From the NCBI GenBank assembly GCA_028023455.1, contig JAQFVV010012529.1, positions 1 to 64,000 of the forward strand: a stretch of DNA of 64,000 nt. Direction: 5' to 3'. The notes under the pieces are model-generated. The model did no database searches, was not told the DNA's origin, and saw only the letters and a program-made list of their open reading frames with translations. This DNA comes from Epiperipatus broadwayi. Lineage: Eukaryota > Onychophora > Udeonychophora > Euonychophora > Peripatidae. Below are positions 1-12,627 of this stretch, one piece after another (positions within the stretch are counted from its first letter, which is position 1; every line of letters begins with the position of its first letter). Made by a program: the position numbers and the translations under genes.

Positions 1-358
1 AATATTTTTATAAATAAATTTGCGTACAATTATTTCATAACTTCACTTTATAACGTATGATAAAGATGTTTTAATATTTTACAAAACAAATTCTATGTAA
101 TTATTTCATAGCTTCACTTTATAACGTATGATAAAGATGTTTTAATATTTTATGAAACAAATTCTATGTAATTATTTCATAACTTCACTTTATAACGTAT
201 GATAAAGATGTTTTAATATTTTATAAAACAAATTCTATGTAATTATTTCATAACTTCACTTTATAACGTATGATAAAGATGTTTTAATATTTTATAAAAC
301 GAATTCTATATAATTATTTCATAATGTCAATTTATAATTTATGATAAAGATGTCTAAA
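1..358. repeat. 71-bp tandem repeat, about 5 copies, cut by the window edge
   Basis: The phrase CTTCACTTTATAACGTATGA recurs at 41, 112, 183 and 254 with an exact 71-bp period. A diverged fifth unit starts near 325. Neighbouring units differ by only one or two bases, so this is a young minisatellite. The array probably continues to the left of the window. Confidence 0.93.
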
Positions 359-1489
359 CATTCTTATAACATAATTACCTTCCAGTTTTGCAGTCCAGTT
401 TACTCAAAAAGAAGGCGGGTTATTTCATTTATGGAAAGTCATGGCACAGCGTGGAGAGAGTGAAGCCGCTAATTTACTCCATTGTCAACTACAATTCCTC
501 TAGCAAAGCTTTCTTTTTCCATTTTCACATTTTGTTAAAATTATATTTTAATATGTCAAAAGAATTAAGTAATACACTTTTTTCTTTTTAAAAAAAAAAT
601 TTAATATGTTCTGCCTCTCTGTGCAAGACGAGAAAAAAAAAGTTCTTTTCTTTTTGACGATGTGCCTGATTTGCATACTGCCTCAGTTTAACCCAAGTAT
701 CTTTTCTTTTTTTCTTTTTAATGATTGGATAATTATTTTTTTTTTTTTATTGAGACAGATAAAAAAAAAAAAAAATAAGATGACATAACATTTTATTCAA
801 ATCCATCAGTCGCAAAATTAAAAATATGATTTTTTTTTAAACAATTCACAGCTTTTATTTCATTCCCAATTAGACTGAATCACGCTAGACATTTTTAAAT
901 GGGGGGGGGGGAATCTTTGAATATTTATATGAGGAACAGCATATCTGTTTCAATATATATATATATAATTGAATGTAATCTCAACATTAATCTTCTGAGA
1001 AGATAGTTTATATTTGTAGAACATTTTTGCCCATGTGCACGTAAATATTTCTATACATCTGTGCTTGAACAGTTCATATCTCTGAGCCTATTTTACAGAC
1101 CTGTTTGCACTTTTTGCACACACACATGTGCACTTAACTATATCTGCAGTTTTATATTGAGCATCTTCTGCATAATTTGAATTAATTTGCATGTATATAA
1201 CAGAGTTCAGTACATGCTAAAATATGTAAAAATTTTAGAGTGAATACAGTGAAGATACTCACCCAAATCATTAAATATCTTTATTTAGAATAAATATGTA
1301 TACATGGATACACATATCTGCACACATCATAAGACTAATTATTTCAAAATCCATCTTCTGATTATTTTTATGTATTGGTTTGGTTGCATTTTTTTGATTC
1401 TGTCTGCATAACAGCTCAGCATATCAAAGAAGTCCAAGAAAATACTAGAGGAAAAAATGGAATTTTTAATAATAAAGTATTATCTTGTT
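359..1489. other. No gene seen; low-complexity AT-rich DNA
   Basis: Contains homopolymer runs (A/T runs, and a G run near 901-911) and a short TA repeat near 952-967. The two short open frames here are T-rich chance frames with no recognisable motif. Confidence 0.6.
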
Positions 1490-1567
1490 AACAATCAATC
1501 TTAAGCTATCAACAATCTCAATCTGTAGTCACGGTTGAAATTATTGATAGCTTAAGAATTGATTGTT
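1490..1567. repeat. Small foldback hairpin
   Basis: Arms 1490-1512 and 1544-1567 are nearly perfect inverted repeats (AACAATCAATCTTAAGCTAT against its complement) around a loop of about 31 bp. It looks like a tiny MITE or a remnant of one. No target-site duplication is clear. Confidence 0.75.
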
Positions 1568-2725
1568 ATCATCTAAATTTATAAACCTATTAAAGCTTTG
1601 AGTAATTGGCTTTATTGTCTTAATATTATCTTGTTTATGCTAAAAATAAAATGATTGATTTGTTTTGTAATGTTGCAATATTAATATTAGAGAAATTCAG
1701 AACTCATTAGCATTATACTACTCATAAAAATCAAAAATATTTCAAATTAGAGTGAAAGGGAAGTATTAGGTTACATTACAGAAATTTAAAAATGAAAAAC
1801 AAAAGTAAAGATGATCATTTCAAACAGGGATAAGACTTGGAAATATTGCCACTGAAACAATTTTTATTTGGAGAAAAAGAACAACTATTCAGCAACACAG
1901 AAATCACACAAAAAAGTTGTTCTCAAAGTTATAGCGTATTTAGATTATTATGGGATTTCAAATTACAAAGAATTCCCTCTCTCAAAAAAAAACTGTAATT
2001 AACCAGCAACATAAATTAGCTTCAGCTTAACAAAAATTTTATATAATATTCTAAAATGAAAATAAATACTATTCAATCGCTTTAGCAAATCATTTAATAC
2101 TTCTGTACTCTATTCAGTCACAACAAAAAAATTTCTTTGTTATGTATAAATAATTACTTTGGATGGTCTAGATAGAATAAAGGGAATATATATTATAACA
2201 CTCACAACATATATGTTGTAAAACACCCATATATATCTGTGTTACATATGTTTAATAATTAAAAATATATAAAGAAATATAGAAAACAAAAAATAGCTTA
2301 AAAGTAGATTTTAAGAATGAAATTAATAAAAAGGAAATAATGCATTTTTTTTTTTTTTTGAGAATAGATTGCTTTTATTAAGAATAATATCCTGTTAGAT
2401 AAAGATTTAAACCCTATCTAAAATAGCTTATTTTTTTTGGATGCCAGAACTAATGTAAATTATTAATGAATTATCTTAGTAATAAGGGGAAAGTGTTCTG
2501 ACATTTCTTCTCTAACTGATTATAATTTCTTTACCATTGAATGGTCGGTTGCTTGTTTTAAGCAGTTATATTATAAAAGCCAAATTAACAAATTTATAGA
2601 AAGGAAGCTATTGATTTCTTTTTTTTTAAATTATTTAATAACACTAACAATAATATAAAAAAACAACAACGTACAATTCGTTTTGTCTCCTTACAATATG
2701 TTCTAAAATACATGAATAAATATTT
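1568..2725. other. No gene seen
   Basis: AT-rich sequence with short TA/CA microsatellite stretches around 2185-2245. I see no coding, RNA or transposon motif. Confidence 0.5.
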
Positions 2726-2930
2726 TTCTTCATGTATAAAGTGTGATAAACAGCGTCGCTAAAATTTAAAAAACAATCACAAAAACTGTTTGACAAGTGC
2801 TTTCGGTACCATGTACTAGAATCATGGACATGATTCTGATACATGGTACCCAAAGCGCTTAGCAAAGTTTTTGTGATTAATGTTTTTTGAATTTTAGCTA
2901 GTCTGTTTATCACACTTTATATGTGAAGAA
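2726..2930. repeat. Foldback (palindromic) element of about 205 bp
   Basis: Both halves match as an inverted repeat centred near 2828. The outer arm TTCTTCATGTATAAAGTG at 2726 pairs with the sequence ending at 2930. The inner arm GGTACCATGTA near 2807-2817 pairs with TACATGGTACC near 2840-2850. The predicted hairpin has arms of about 95 bp with few mismatches. It resembles a MITE. A minus-strand open frame over it is a by-product of the palindrome. Confidence 0.85.
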
Positions 2931-5349
2931 TAATTTTCATTATCTGACAGAGTTTTTATATTATTTAATAAAAATGTTTTACCATTGTTTTCCGTTTGAG
3001 TTCATTTATAGGTAACTTCATATATATATATATTTCTGTTCCTTAATCTAGTAGGATGTTTTCAATGCCAGTTTGATGTTCTTGGATGATTTTCTTCTTT
3101 TTACATTTTGTTGAACAAGTTATTGTTGGGTCATCTGGCGATAATTTTGCAGATGATCATAAATGATATTGAGTTCATAGTTGAATAACAGTATCAAACT
3201 GGAATAGGTATGGTTCAACAGGTCAGAGCAACATTTTAACACTCAGCCATAGGATGGTCAGCAATGAATAAAAAATAACCAAACTTCTACCCCTCATTGA
3301 TACTTTTCAGTAGCATTTGAAGGCTTTCGTAGCTTTAAATAAAATGAATAATGGATCTCTTAAGATTTTCTATTAGCTACTGTGAATATTGCTGCATTCA
3401 TACTATAATTCCAGATTTAAATATCTTATGGTCAATTAATTTCTTCACAGCAGAAAAAAAAAGCAAGATCTAAATGTGACTGATGCAGCTTTATATACTT
3501 AATTTAATTAGCCACTTTTTTTATTTTAATTTTACTTCTGTGTACAAAATTACATTTAGATTTACAATCTGCATGGAAAATTATTTCCATCCCACCTACT
3601 TCTGTTCAGTGCTTTTGAATTTTATCATTTTGTTTAGCATCAAAGTTCTTAAAATTTTATTACAAATTATATATTAAAACAGTAAGATTCAAATTCAAAT
3701 CTTAGTTTCACCTTTTCTACAGTCTTTCACCTACCACCATCCCCCTCCTATCTAAATTTAAACCCTTGATATTGGATCGTGTGTATAGTGGTATTAAGCA
3801 TATATGTAGACATCCATTAAATGCACTGTGAATGCACATATACTTTAATATCATATGTAAATATTAAGTCCAAATAGTATGATTTAGAAATGTTTTAAAA
3901 TCTCTTTTAAGGTCTTATAGCGCTTATAAAAAGCTCATATTTCATTATTTTAGTCAATTTTTCTGTATCATTATTTTAAAATAATGTTAAAATAATAAAT
4001 GTTGAAATCTTGTTCAAATTTATAATTTTAAAAAATATATATATAATCTTATTGCTTTGTTTTTTTTAAATTTGCAACGTCATGTTAGAATTCTTTCTAT
4101 TAAAGATAACAGAGGATTGGTGAAAGACAATAGAATATATTAGTAAATTCCTAGAAAACTTAATTGGCTTAAAATAATGAATCAAAATAAATTAGATTAT
4201 ATATTTTATATCTAATCTTGTAATCAAGTCAAATATATTAAAATTAACGTGCATGAAGGAATTCGATAAAAGAGAAATTTGTGGTATCCAAGTTTAAATA
4301 AATAGTAAAAAAACCGAAATTTTTTTGCTAATGGATTAATTCACCCAAGGGCATGACTATGGCCAGATAAGAAATATAGCTAATATAAAAAGAAAAATTG
4401 GACCGATTAGAGATATATTTGAATTAAGTTTTGATTTGATTTTTATAGGATATAAATTTTAAAATGGCAGAATAGAAGGTGGCAAAGTGCTATTCTCCTT
4501 CAGAGAATGGTCAATCAACTACCTGAGTCCATATGTGCCCTTCAGAGAATAAGACTATTGAGTAAAAGATTGCAAACCTGGAAAGAACTACACTACATGC
4601 TGAAAACTGAATTAGTTCCAAAATTTTAAATGATTTACATCTGAATAAGTAGAGTAAAAGACTGCTGCTGTAAATAAATAAAGAACAATGGGTGACTGAT
4701 CCTACCTCCATGTGCACAATCATCTCAAATTTAAAAGCAGGTAACCTATATCCAAGAACTCTAAACTACTCTTAATCTATTCACCAGTAATTTTGTTTAT
4801 TAAAGTAATTTTGATGTATATCCTAACCTCTGTAAATATTTCTTTATTAGTTAATTCACTAGATTCTTATTGTTCTAGCATCCTGGGTACATACATTTTT
4901 ATATATATTTTAAATTCTTTATTTCTCTAATAGTATGCCTAGATAATTTCTGACTGGGCTAATCATATCTCCCTGTGTATAACATGACCAAAAGCTGCCG
5001 CCATATTTTGCGGATTACTAAAAACAAAAGAATTATTGTATCTCCTCTTCTTTATGATTGTTTTAGCTTGCCAGCTCAGAAATAATCAAATTTTGTAATA
5101 TGCCGATGAATTACACGAAATCCCTAATGCGTATCATACTAATATGCAATGTTTAAATGTATTTATTTTCAATCTTACCATAATTATTTATGTATTTAAA
5201 GAAAATACGTATTTGTTATTTGCTTTGTTTTAATCATAAATGCAAGTATATACAGGTAACTGGTTGGCAGACATATTAGTTAGTAAGCATGATTACGTAT
5301 AAACTGTCATCCCCTTGATTTCTTTTAATTAGGTTTACCTGTTCAGTTT
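2931..5349. other. No gene seen
   Basis: AT-rich sequence. Short open frames near 3483-3677 and 4511-4723 have no recognisable motif, no splice context and T-rich composition, so I do not call them genes. Confidence 0.5.
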
Positions 5350-5540
5350 AAACCAAGTACTATTATTTATTTTGGGAATGTAAAATCAAAAGGTTCAAAC
5401 TATTTAAATGTGGACATTGGGAGATTGAGTCATTATAATTTAGAGCATAAACCAAGTACTATTATTTATTTTGGGAATGTAAAATCAAAAGGTTCAAACT
5501 ATTTAAATGTGGACATTGGGAGATTGAGTCATTATAATTT
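5350..5540. repeat. Tandem duplication, 99-bp unit, 2 copies
   Basis: ACCAAGTACTATTATTTATT occurs at 5352 and 5451. About 90 bp is identical between the copies, with an 8-9 bp spacer (tagagcat) between them. This is a recent local duplication. Confidence 0.93.
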
Positions 5541-6892
5541 AAAAGTAAATTTTGATTTTATACTTACATAACATAGATGTTACTGTTCGGAGATGTTTTA
5601 GAGCTTTATTTTCTTCATGGATAAAGACAGGTATTACTATATTCCTTCGTTTCCCATAAAGTAGACAAAATAAAATGTTTCGGTGAGCATTCAACTTTTG
5701 TCATGAAGTTAGGGAGTATTCGTGGCTTTGTCCCACACACCTGATGCTAATGTGACTACTTTTGGATGGGACACTGGCAGATGCCAACCCATTGTTCTGA
5801 TTTCTCTCAAACATGGCTCTGCAATAATATTACCACCTATTTATCTGTTTTCTTTGGATTATTATACATTATGAGAATATGACTCCATCTTTCCACCATC
5901 TAACACCTATTAATCATACTTGTACATTCTTAAACCTAAAGCTCTTATATCAGTTAATCGTTTCTTTAAATTAGATGCATTTTTTATTATTTTACTTTTT
6001 AATCAATTTTGGTGTATTTGTCATTTAAAACCTCACATCAAAAGCTTGAAAATATAATTCTCATTATAGTCATACAATTATAGTATTTGTACTCAAATGG
6101 TCAGGTAGTTAAATCATTATGAATTATGATAATTACCCATTGTGTTGCTGTAACTATTAATGTTATCAGAAATGTATAATTAATATCGATATCAAGAATC
6201 AATTATTATGTTCTATGTATGTATAAATCATTAAAATTTACCTTTTAATCATACATCTGCCATTATAATGTCTATTTGTTCGACACAGAGTAATATTGGT
6301 ATCTCACCTCGATAAATGAGATACTAGATTTATAAATATTAATACCATAATCATACATTATCCTTGATAATTGACTAGCCCTAGAGTAAATTAATAATAG
6401 TCTTTTCTCTCCCTGACCCCAATGCTTAAAAAAGGAATTTGCTAGTGTGGCATCAGGTGCATTGTCGCATAGTAAGTATTGTGAAACCGAATAATCAGAT
6501 TTGAACCCGGTAATGTTGGTGGCTTACCCTACCTGTAATGTTGCTATTCGTGTCTGGTGTTTAAATTCTGCAGCATGTTAGTGAGGCATATGAATCTGAC
6601 CATTACAATAAATATTGTAAATTTCAGTCTAGCATGCATTTTATTTTTAAACTTATAAACATATCTGCTAATAAAATGAATACTTTATATTTAAAAATTC
6701 TTTTTTTCATTTTATTCTAATAATTACATTCTATTAAATTTTTTTATCTAGTGTGGGTGTACAAACCCAAGTATTTTAAAAAAACTACTTTTGCTTTGAT
6801 TAATGCAGCTTCATTCCTATACACTAATAGTCTTTGTGCCACTTGATGGCACTATATATATATATATTGGGTATGAATTAATTTATGATAAT
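5541..6892. other. No gene seen
   Basis: AT-rich DNA with a TA microsatellite near 6852-6867. I recognise no coding or mobile-element motif. Confidence 0.5.
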
Positions 6893-7230
6893 AGCAAGGA
6901 AAGTAGTTTGTTTAAGGTTCGAACGGGATCTTTAGCAACAAGGGACTATACATGTAAATGAAAAAATATGAGTGATTTAGACTATAAATTGTGTAAGGAA
7001 GACAGAGAAAATATTAGGCATCTGTTAATCCAATGTAAATGCTTGAAAGCAGAAAGGGTACAAATAATGAAATTATGGAAGAATATAAACAAAATGATTA
7101 TACAGAAAGTGGGTTATTGGTTTTTATGCTGGGTTTGGGAAAAGATAAGGGGGATTTAGATATGAAGGCCATGGAATTGACAAAGATTATGTTGTGGAAA
7201 TGGGATGGAGCATATTATAGGAAAACGTAG
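6893..7230 (+). pseudogene. Non-LTR retrotransposon (LINE) C-terminal remnant
   Basis: The reading frame through 6893-7140 gives a segment resembling VRTGSLATRD, then a cysteine/histidine cluster (YKLCKEDRENIRHLLIQC: C-x2-C-like, H-x4-C). This is the pattern found at the C terminus of many jockey/CR1-type LINE ORF2 proteins, as in C-x2-C...H-x4-C after the RT. There is an in-frame stop near 6961. The sense continues in another frame from about 7075 to 7230, so the copy is frameshifted and dead. The class assignment rests on motif resemblance only. Confidence 0.55.
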
Positions 7231-7699
7231 AAAATGGGGAATGGAAAGATAAAGTGGCTAACAGGTTTCTCTGGGCATACTTGCTGAGAGATTCCTCACT
7301 CCGTGTAAAAAGAAGTGACAGTGCATCACATCACATATGTCAAAAGCTTAAAGCAAAACTAGTCAGTAAATAAATGGCATCAAATTCAACATTAAAAAAC
7401 TAGTCAAAATTTAAAAATATTTTATTTTCATAACTAACTGGTTTTATTACTTAAACAGAATTTTTCACTTAAGAAGTCTGTGTTAATGGTGAAACCAGTT
7501 GGTTGAAAATTTTTAGTTTTTAAACTTTGGTTAGTTTTTTTAAAATTTGGTGTAATTTATATTACATTCTGGATCATCAAGTAAGGATTCATATTTTTTT
7601 TCTTCTTTAATTGGTGATTTCCAGAATCTGTAACTGATCCAAATTTTCTGCTGGCATCATTCTCTGGAGCACTGATAATGAAAGTGCTGAATAGATCCT
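7231..7699. other. No gene seen
   Basis: AT-rich DNA. Part of it may be the upstream, unrecognisable portion of the Gypsy integrase relic that follows. Confidence 0.4.
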
Positions 7700-8140
7700 A
7701 CACTGATGGTCTACTTTGGACACTGATATTTTAGGCTTATCAAGCTGTAAAATAAGTCAAAACATATCACTATGCAGCACAGAATAAAACAGGTGACTTC
7801 ATCCCAAGAATCCCTACACAAAAATTCATATTGATCATGCTGTTCCATGGAGAACAAGTTGTTCTTAATAATTGTGGAGGTAATTGAAGTATCATCACTT
7901 GATATCACATCATCAATTGAAGTATTTAGGAGACTTTTTGCAACTTATAGTCTACTTAAAACTATAATATTAAATAAAGGCATCAATTTCATAAGTAAAT
8001 TTGTTCAAACAATTTTATACTACGAATAATATAGAAAATGTACACAAACCAGTATTTCAGTTGAGAACAATTATCAGGCTGAAAGATTGGTTCAGAAGAC
8101 AAAAAGAACTCTTAAAAAAACTACAGTGTGATACTTAAAA
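7700..8140 (+). pseudogene. Ty3/Gypsy integrase relic
   Basis: Broken frames give successive pieces of a retroviral-type integrase: a segment like KIHIDHAVPW near 7820, matching the first catalytic Asp region (xIHIDxxGP), then IEVFRRLFATYSLLKTIIL at about 7915-7975, then NKGINFIS (usual D-N-G-x-x-F, second catalytic Asp replaced), and near 8060-8110 NYQAERLVQKTKRTLKK, matching the NGxAERLVQxxK segment with the third catalytic residue (Glu). Stops and frameshifts separate the pieces, so it is inactive. A purine-rich tract near 8556-8568 (AAGGGGAGGGAG) could be the element's polypurine tract, but I could not define an LTR after it. Confidence 0.72.
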
Positions 8141-9003
8141 CCCTTGCATAGTTAGAATATTTTTGGTATAATATAACACACCTTGAACAATTACTGGCAA
8201 AACCCCAGCTGAACTGCTATTTAACAGGACTCTTAGAACAAACCTGTCAATCTTTAGGCTTAATCACTTTGGTCATAAAAAGGATGAAATTACTAAAAAC
8301 GTGTATGGGAATCACAATTACTATGTTGTATGCTCAAAGGTACAACCAAAATACAAAAGATACATATACAGTGATTGTCCAATCTTAGATGGACAACACA
8401 GTCATAGGCACAGACTGAAAGTCAGGCAATAGCTAGAACTTATAAAAAAAAGTCAGACCAGATGATGGCAAAACTAGATCAAAAGTTGATACAGTAAGAT
8501 GACCTAAATATTTATCAAGCTATCTTGAGAACTATGTATTCCAAAGCTACCTTTTGCAAGGGGAGGGAGTATGAACTCATCTTAAGTCTATGTTGAAATA
8601 ATGGATTAGTCCAAACTACAATATTAATCAAGATCAGATTAAATATATAAAAAACTGACCAATGAAATTACAGTAAACAGGCCAATAGCAAAGCCAAATC
8701 ATTGAATCTGTTTCTGTTAAAAAAGGGGGATCTGGCTATATACTGAAGGACCATTTAAAGGGGTAGTTAGACAAAATGTCAGATGATAGTAAGTTATTGT
8801 TCACTATTATATGCTCAAGCTTGGAGCAGGAGGCTGCTATTTGCTTATATCATCATACTTGCATGAGATAAAGCACTAAGGCTGGAAATGTCAGGATTCA
8901 AAAAGAAAGTCTCAGCATTCCTTTCCAAGCACCAGTTGCATTATTAACATTAAACATTCACAATTCATCAACTATAATTAAGATTAATCTTTATATTTAA
9001 ACT

Positions 9004-9676
9004 ATTATATATATATTATACTTAATGTTTTCACGGTTATATGATGTAGATAAATTATAAGTTTTTGGGATATACCATGTCTTATTTTCCATTGAGCACC
9101 GATATTTTGACGGAATAGCAACCGCCATTTTCAAGGTTAACTTTTGAAAGAAAAACTGTTAGATCTTAACAAATAATGTAACTATGTGCGAGATGAGAAA
9201 TGAGATTCCAGTTCAGCATTCACAATATAAGGCTTATCAAAATGTTTATTTTCCTCAGTATTTTTACCTGTTAATTTTAAGTTAATATATATATATATAA
9301 AGTAATTTTAGAGTTAAACCCTGTGTTGTTTTTGTTTACTAACCATTATTTCAACAAAATATCATCCAACATTGTCAAAGTAAAACAAAAAAAAACTGTT
9401 ATATCTTCAAATAGTAACAAGATTGAATGTGAGGTAAAGAATGAGATTGAGCATGAATTAGTTGAATATTCAGAATATGTGAATTAACAAAATGTTTATT
9501 TTCTTCATTTTCACCATTAATTGTTTTCAAGTTTATAGAAGAAGAGATAAAATAAGTGGCCTCCATAAAGTTGGATTACACTGTGCTTCATCAGCTCTAT
9601 TTAAACCAGTGTGTTTTTTTAATAATTTCAATCGACATCATATAACCGTGAAAACAATAAATATTATATATATATT
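9004..9676. mobile_element. Terminal-inverted-repeat element, non-autonomous, with internal direct duplication
   Basis: The left end near 9004-9047 contains TGTTTTCACGGTTATATGAT. The right end near 9634-9676 contains its reverse complement, followed by the same TA-rich outer sequence. The TIR is about 40 bp. Between the ends, two diverged copies of a block of about 250 bp lie in direct orientation. Each has an AAAACTGTTA(G/T)ATCTT phrase (about 9153 and 9393), a GAATGAGATT-like phrase and an AAAATGTTTATTTTC phrase (about 9239 and 9489). There is no transposase. A short open frame at 9492-9680 crosses the right TIR and is not a gene. Confidence 0.7.
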
Positions 9677-9679
9677 GTA

Positions 9680-10587
9680 AATAATTATAATAAATATATT
9701 AACTTTTATTTACTGGATTGTGTGTAATTATCAAATGACCAGGAAATTATTCCAATAGCAATATAAATATAACATTAATAAAAATACTAAACATTTTCAA
9801 AATTGATATTTATAGTATACCCTTAATGTTTGAGTAAAATATTCATTTATTTTCTTTCCTTCAATGCATTTCTGATATACGTTAAAAGTAAATAATTTAT
9901 TTTTTCCTAAAACAATATAAAATAAATCCTGCTAAGAATTTGCTTAACTTTCAGGCTCTAAACAATTTTTTTTAGATAAGTGCACACTGACTCATAAAAC
10001 CAGATGAGATAAAGCTGCATTATATCATTTAAAAAAATTGAATGCCTTGCATGCCCTTATAATTATTGATTGTATGTGGCATTGAAGTGTATTCATTTGT
10101 TAAATTCAGTTATTTTTTTCATCAATCTTAATACTTTTATACTTACATATTTATCTAACAATATTAAAGATGTCATTGCTATATTATATTTAATTCAGTG
10201 ACAATTGTTGAATGTTCTTAATACAAACATTTTTTGTGATTTTAATGAATTTATGATGAAATATCTCCTGCAATGAAATCCAAGATTATTGACCAAGTTC
10301 TTCAGTGGTTTTCTTCATTATATCCATTAGGTGCAATTGCCTTTTATGGTAGAATCATCTACATGTCTCATGAAATTTCCTGGATAACACATGTATAGAT
10401 CAATTTGTCATTTAATGAGATATTCCCAATGATTTAAAATTAATATTAGGTGACATATCTATCATCATTATAACTATTAATTTGTTCCTGATAAATCAAA
10501 ACTATTTTGAAAACTTATTTTGCAGTGCATCCACAATATTTATTATATATTGTTCCAAACTTCCCTTCACATATATTACATATTTCA
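9680..10587. other. No gene seen
   Basis: AT-rich sequence without recognisable motif. Confidence 0.5.
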
Positions 10588-11302
10588 GAGCTTCAGAAAT
10601 TATCGGATGAAAGTAGGACTAAAGATAAATATTAAAAAGACTAAAGTAATGTTTAATCGATTTACTCAAAATATGAAAATAAAGATTGATTATGATGAAT
10701 TGAAAGAAGTTAACAGTTACAAATACCTTGCTCAGATTATTAATACAGATGGAAACATAATGGAGGAAATTAATCATAGAATTAAACTTTGTTGGAGTGC
10801 TTTTGGTAGAAATAACTTGATACTAAAAGGAAATATGCCTATGTATTTGAAAAGGAAGGTTTTTAACAAATGTGTTTTACCAGTTCTTACTTATGGATCT
10901 GAGACTTGGACACTTAATAGAAGAGCAATACAGAGACTTCAGACCACTCAAAGAAGTATGGAGAGATGTAGGTTGGGAGTAACAAGAAGAGATTGAAAAC
11001 GCAATGTATGGGTAAGAGAACAAACAGGTGTTACTGACCTCATTGAAAAAATTAAAAGATTGAAATGGAGTTGGGCTGGACATATTGCTAGAAGAGATGA
11101 TAATAGATGGACAATTGAAATTTTAAACTGGATTCCGAGAGATTGTAAAAGACCCAGAAAGAGACCACATGTGAGATGGATGGATGAAGTAAGAAGATGT
11201 GCAGGGATAATGTGGAGAAGCTAAAGATCGGAGAAGATAGATTAAACTTGGAGAGACCTTCATCCTGCAGTGGATTGATAATGTTCGATAATGATGATGA
11301 TA
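10588..11302 (+). pseudogene. RTE-like LINE: reverse transcriptase C-terminal end and 3' tail
   Basis: The main frame (about 10605-10996) reads through KVGLKINIKKTKVMFN, then YKYLAQIINTDGNIMEEI, FNKCVLPVLTYGSETWTL and IQRLQTTQRSMER. These are hallmark phrases of the RT thumb and post-RT region of RTE/jockey-like LINEs (K-T-K-V-M, YLG-x2, LP-x-L-x-YG-x-E-T-W). After a stop at 10994 the same frame continues with VTDLIEKIKRLKWSWAGHI, DNRWT and RPRKRPHVRWMDEV to about 11220. The usual Arg codon is replaced by TGA at the first stop. The 3' end carries a GAT-rich tail (ataatgatgatgat), common for such LINEs. The 5' end is truncated: an upstream phrase ELQKLSDES at about 10588 is in another frame. 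Confidence 0.88.
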
Positions 11303-12451
11303 TCACATATAATAGACGTTTTGTTGATAAACTTTGATAAGAATGGAATATATATTGTTTATTTGAACTACAAATATAAAGTACTTTTCAACATGCATAT
11401 ATGTATAATAGACACCTTTTTATATTTACATTATGCATATATAAATTAAGATTATAGCACAAATAAAGTTTTACAAAAATAATATTCATTACTAATAATG
11501 ATGAGATACTTTACTGAGCATGCATTGACTGATTCGGTCACTAAAACAAAACATGCTTATTGTACTGTATTTTTATTTAAAAAATACAATATGTCTGACT
11601 TTATTGCAATTAAATGTATTCTACATGACATTCTATTTTTTTTTTTTCAGTAATTTTTTTTTAGCATTATGCTTAAAAAACATTTTATTATGTGGAATAC
11701 TGCAAATCAAATTCAAAAAGAATACTAAAGGAAGAATAAAAAAAATATGCTTTCAACATACATTGAAGAAATTTTATTAAAAAACATGATGGTTTATGAT
11801 GCTCCCAGATGGAAAAATGACTTCTGGTATATTGTAAAATCATTAACAATTTTTTAGTTTTAACATGATCATCAGTGTTCAGAGGATTAAATAAATGGTA
11901 TTGTTCACATATTGTAAAATATATTAAAGTTACAAATTATATATTTTTTTGTTTATTTATTAGGTGGTTTGTAATTGAAATCATATATATAGATATAGCA
12001 TAGTTTATGGCTTCACTATAATTTCTTTATGTATTAGCTTATTGACATAAATTCAAAAAATCTAATTAAATCACATACTGATGACATTTAGTTCCACACC
12101 TAATGTTATTTTACATTTTAAAGCAACAAGCGATTTAGTCCATACATTATAATCCTGAACTAATTATCTTTTCTGATTTAATAATTAAAATAACATGATC
12201 TTACAATTGTAATGAATTATTCAAATCTTTCAAAAGTCTTAAAACTGTATTATATAATGCTAGGCCATACATTTCCAATATCTCAAGCATTTCTCTGTTG
12301 TTTAAAATAGTTACTTCTTTTGTATCTAGTGTAGATACTGATATAGAAATCCTCAAAAGCTTGTTATTGTTAATTACCACATTATTTGCTTTCAGTAGTC
12401 TAATTTCAAACTAATTCAAGTTAGCTGCTAGCATTGATAAAGTTTTACATG
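11303..12451. other. No gene seen
   Basis: AT-rich sequence. The open frame at 11553-11780 is low-complexity (Phe/Leu/Lys-rich) and has no supporting context. Confidence 0.5.
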
Positions 12452-12568
12452 ATTGCTTCAACTAAACAAAGGCAAAACTCTCCATATAGTAGTGCCACCG
12501 TGTGCTAAACAGAGTAATCAATGGATGCCAGAAGGCTTGTGCATAAAATCCCTATCTAGTGCCTACTC

Positions 12569-12627
12569 ATCCAATATCCCCAGACTAGTTTCTGGCTTGT
12601 GGCCATCATCAGTGAGAAGCCTTGGAT
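12569..12627 (-). ncRNA. Type I hammerhead ribozyme motif, R1 inverted copy
   Basis: On the minus strand the core reads CTGATGA (12612-12606), a 4-bp stem II TGGC/GCCA with loop CACAA, then GAAA and the palindrome ACTAGT followed by C at 12583 (predicted cleavage site). Stem I pairs TTCTCA upstream with TGGGGA downstream, using more G-U pairs than in the direct copies, plus an outer AUCC/GGAU helix. All core nucleotides are present. Activity is untested. Confidence 0.82.

Noticed and set aside
1-358. CRISPR-like appearance of regularly spaced repeats
   Set aside because: Units are contiguous minisatellite copies with no variable spacers, and the DNA is clearly eukaryotic.
4511-4723. Minus-strand 70-codon open frame
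   Set aside because: No domain, low-complexity hydrophobic composition, no splice or promoter context.
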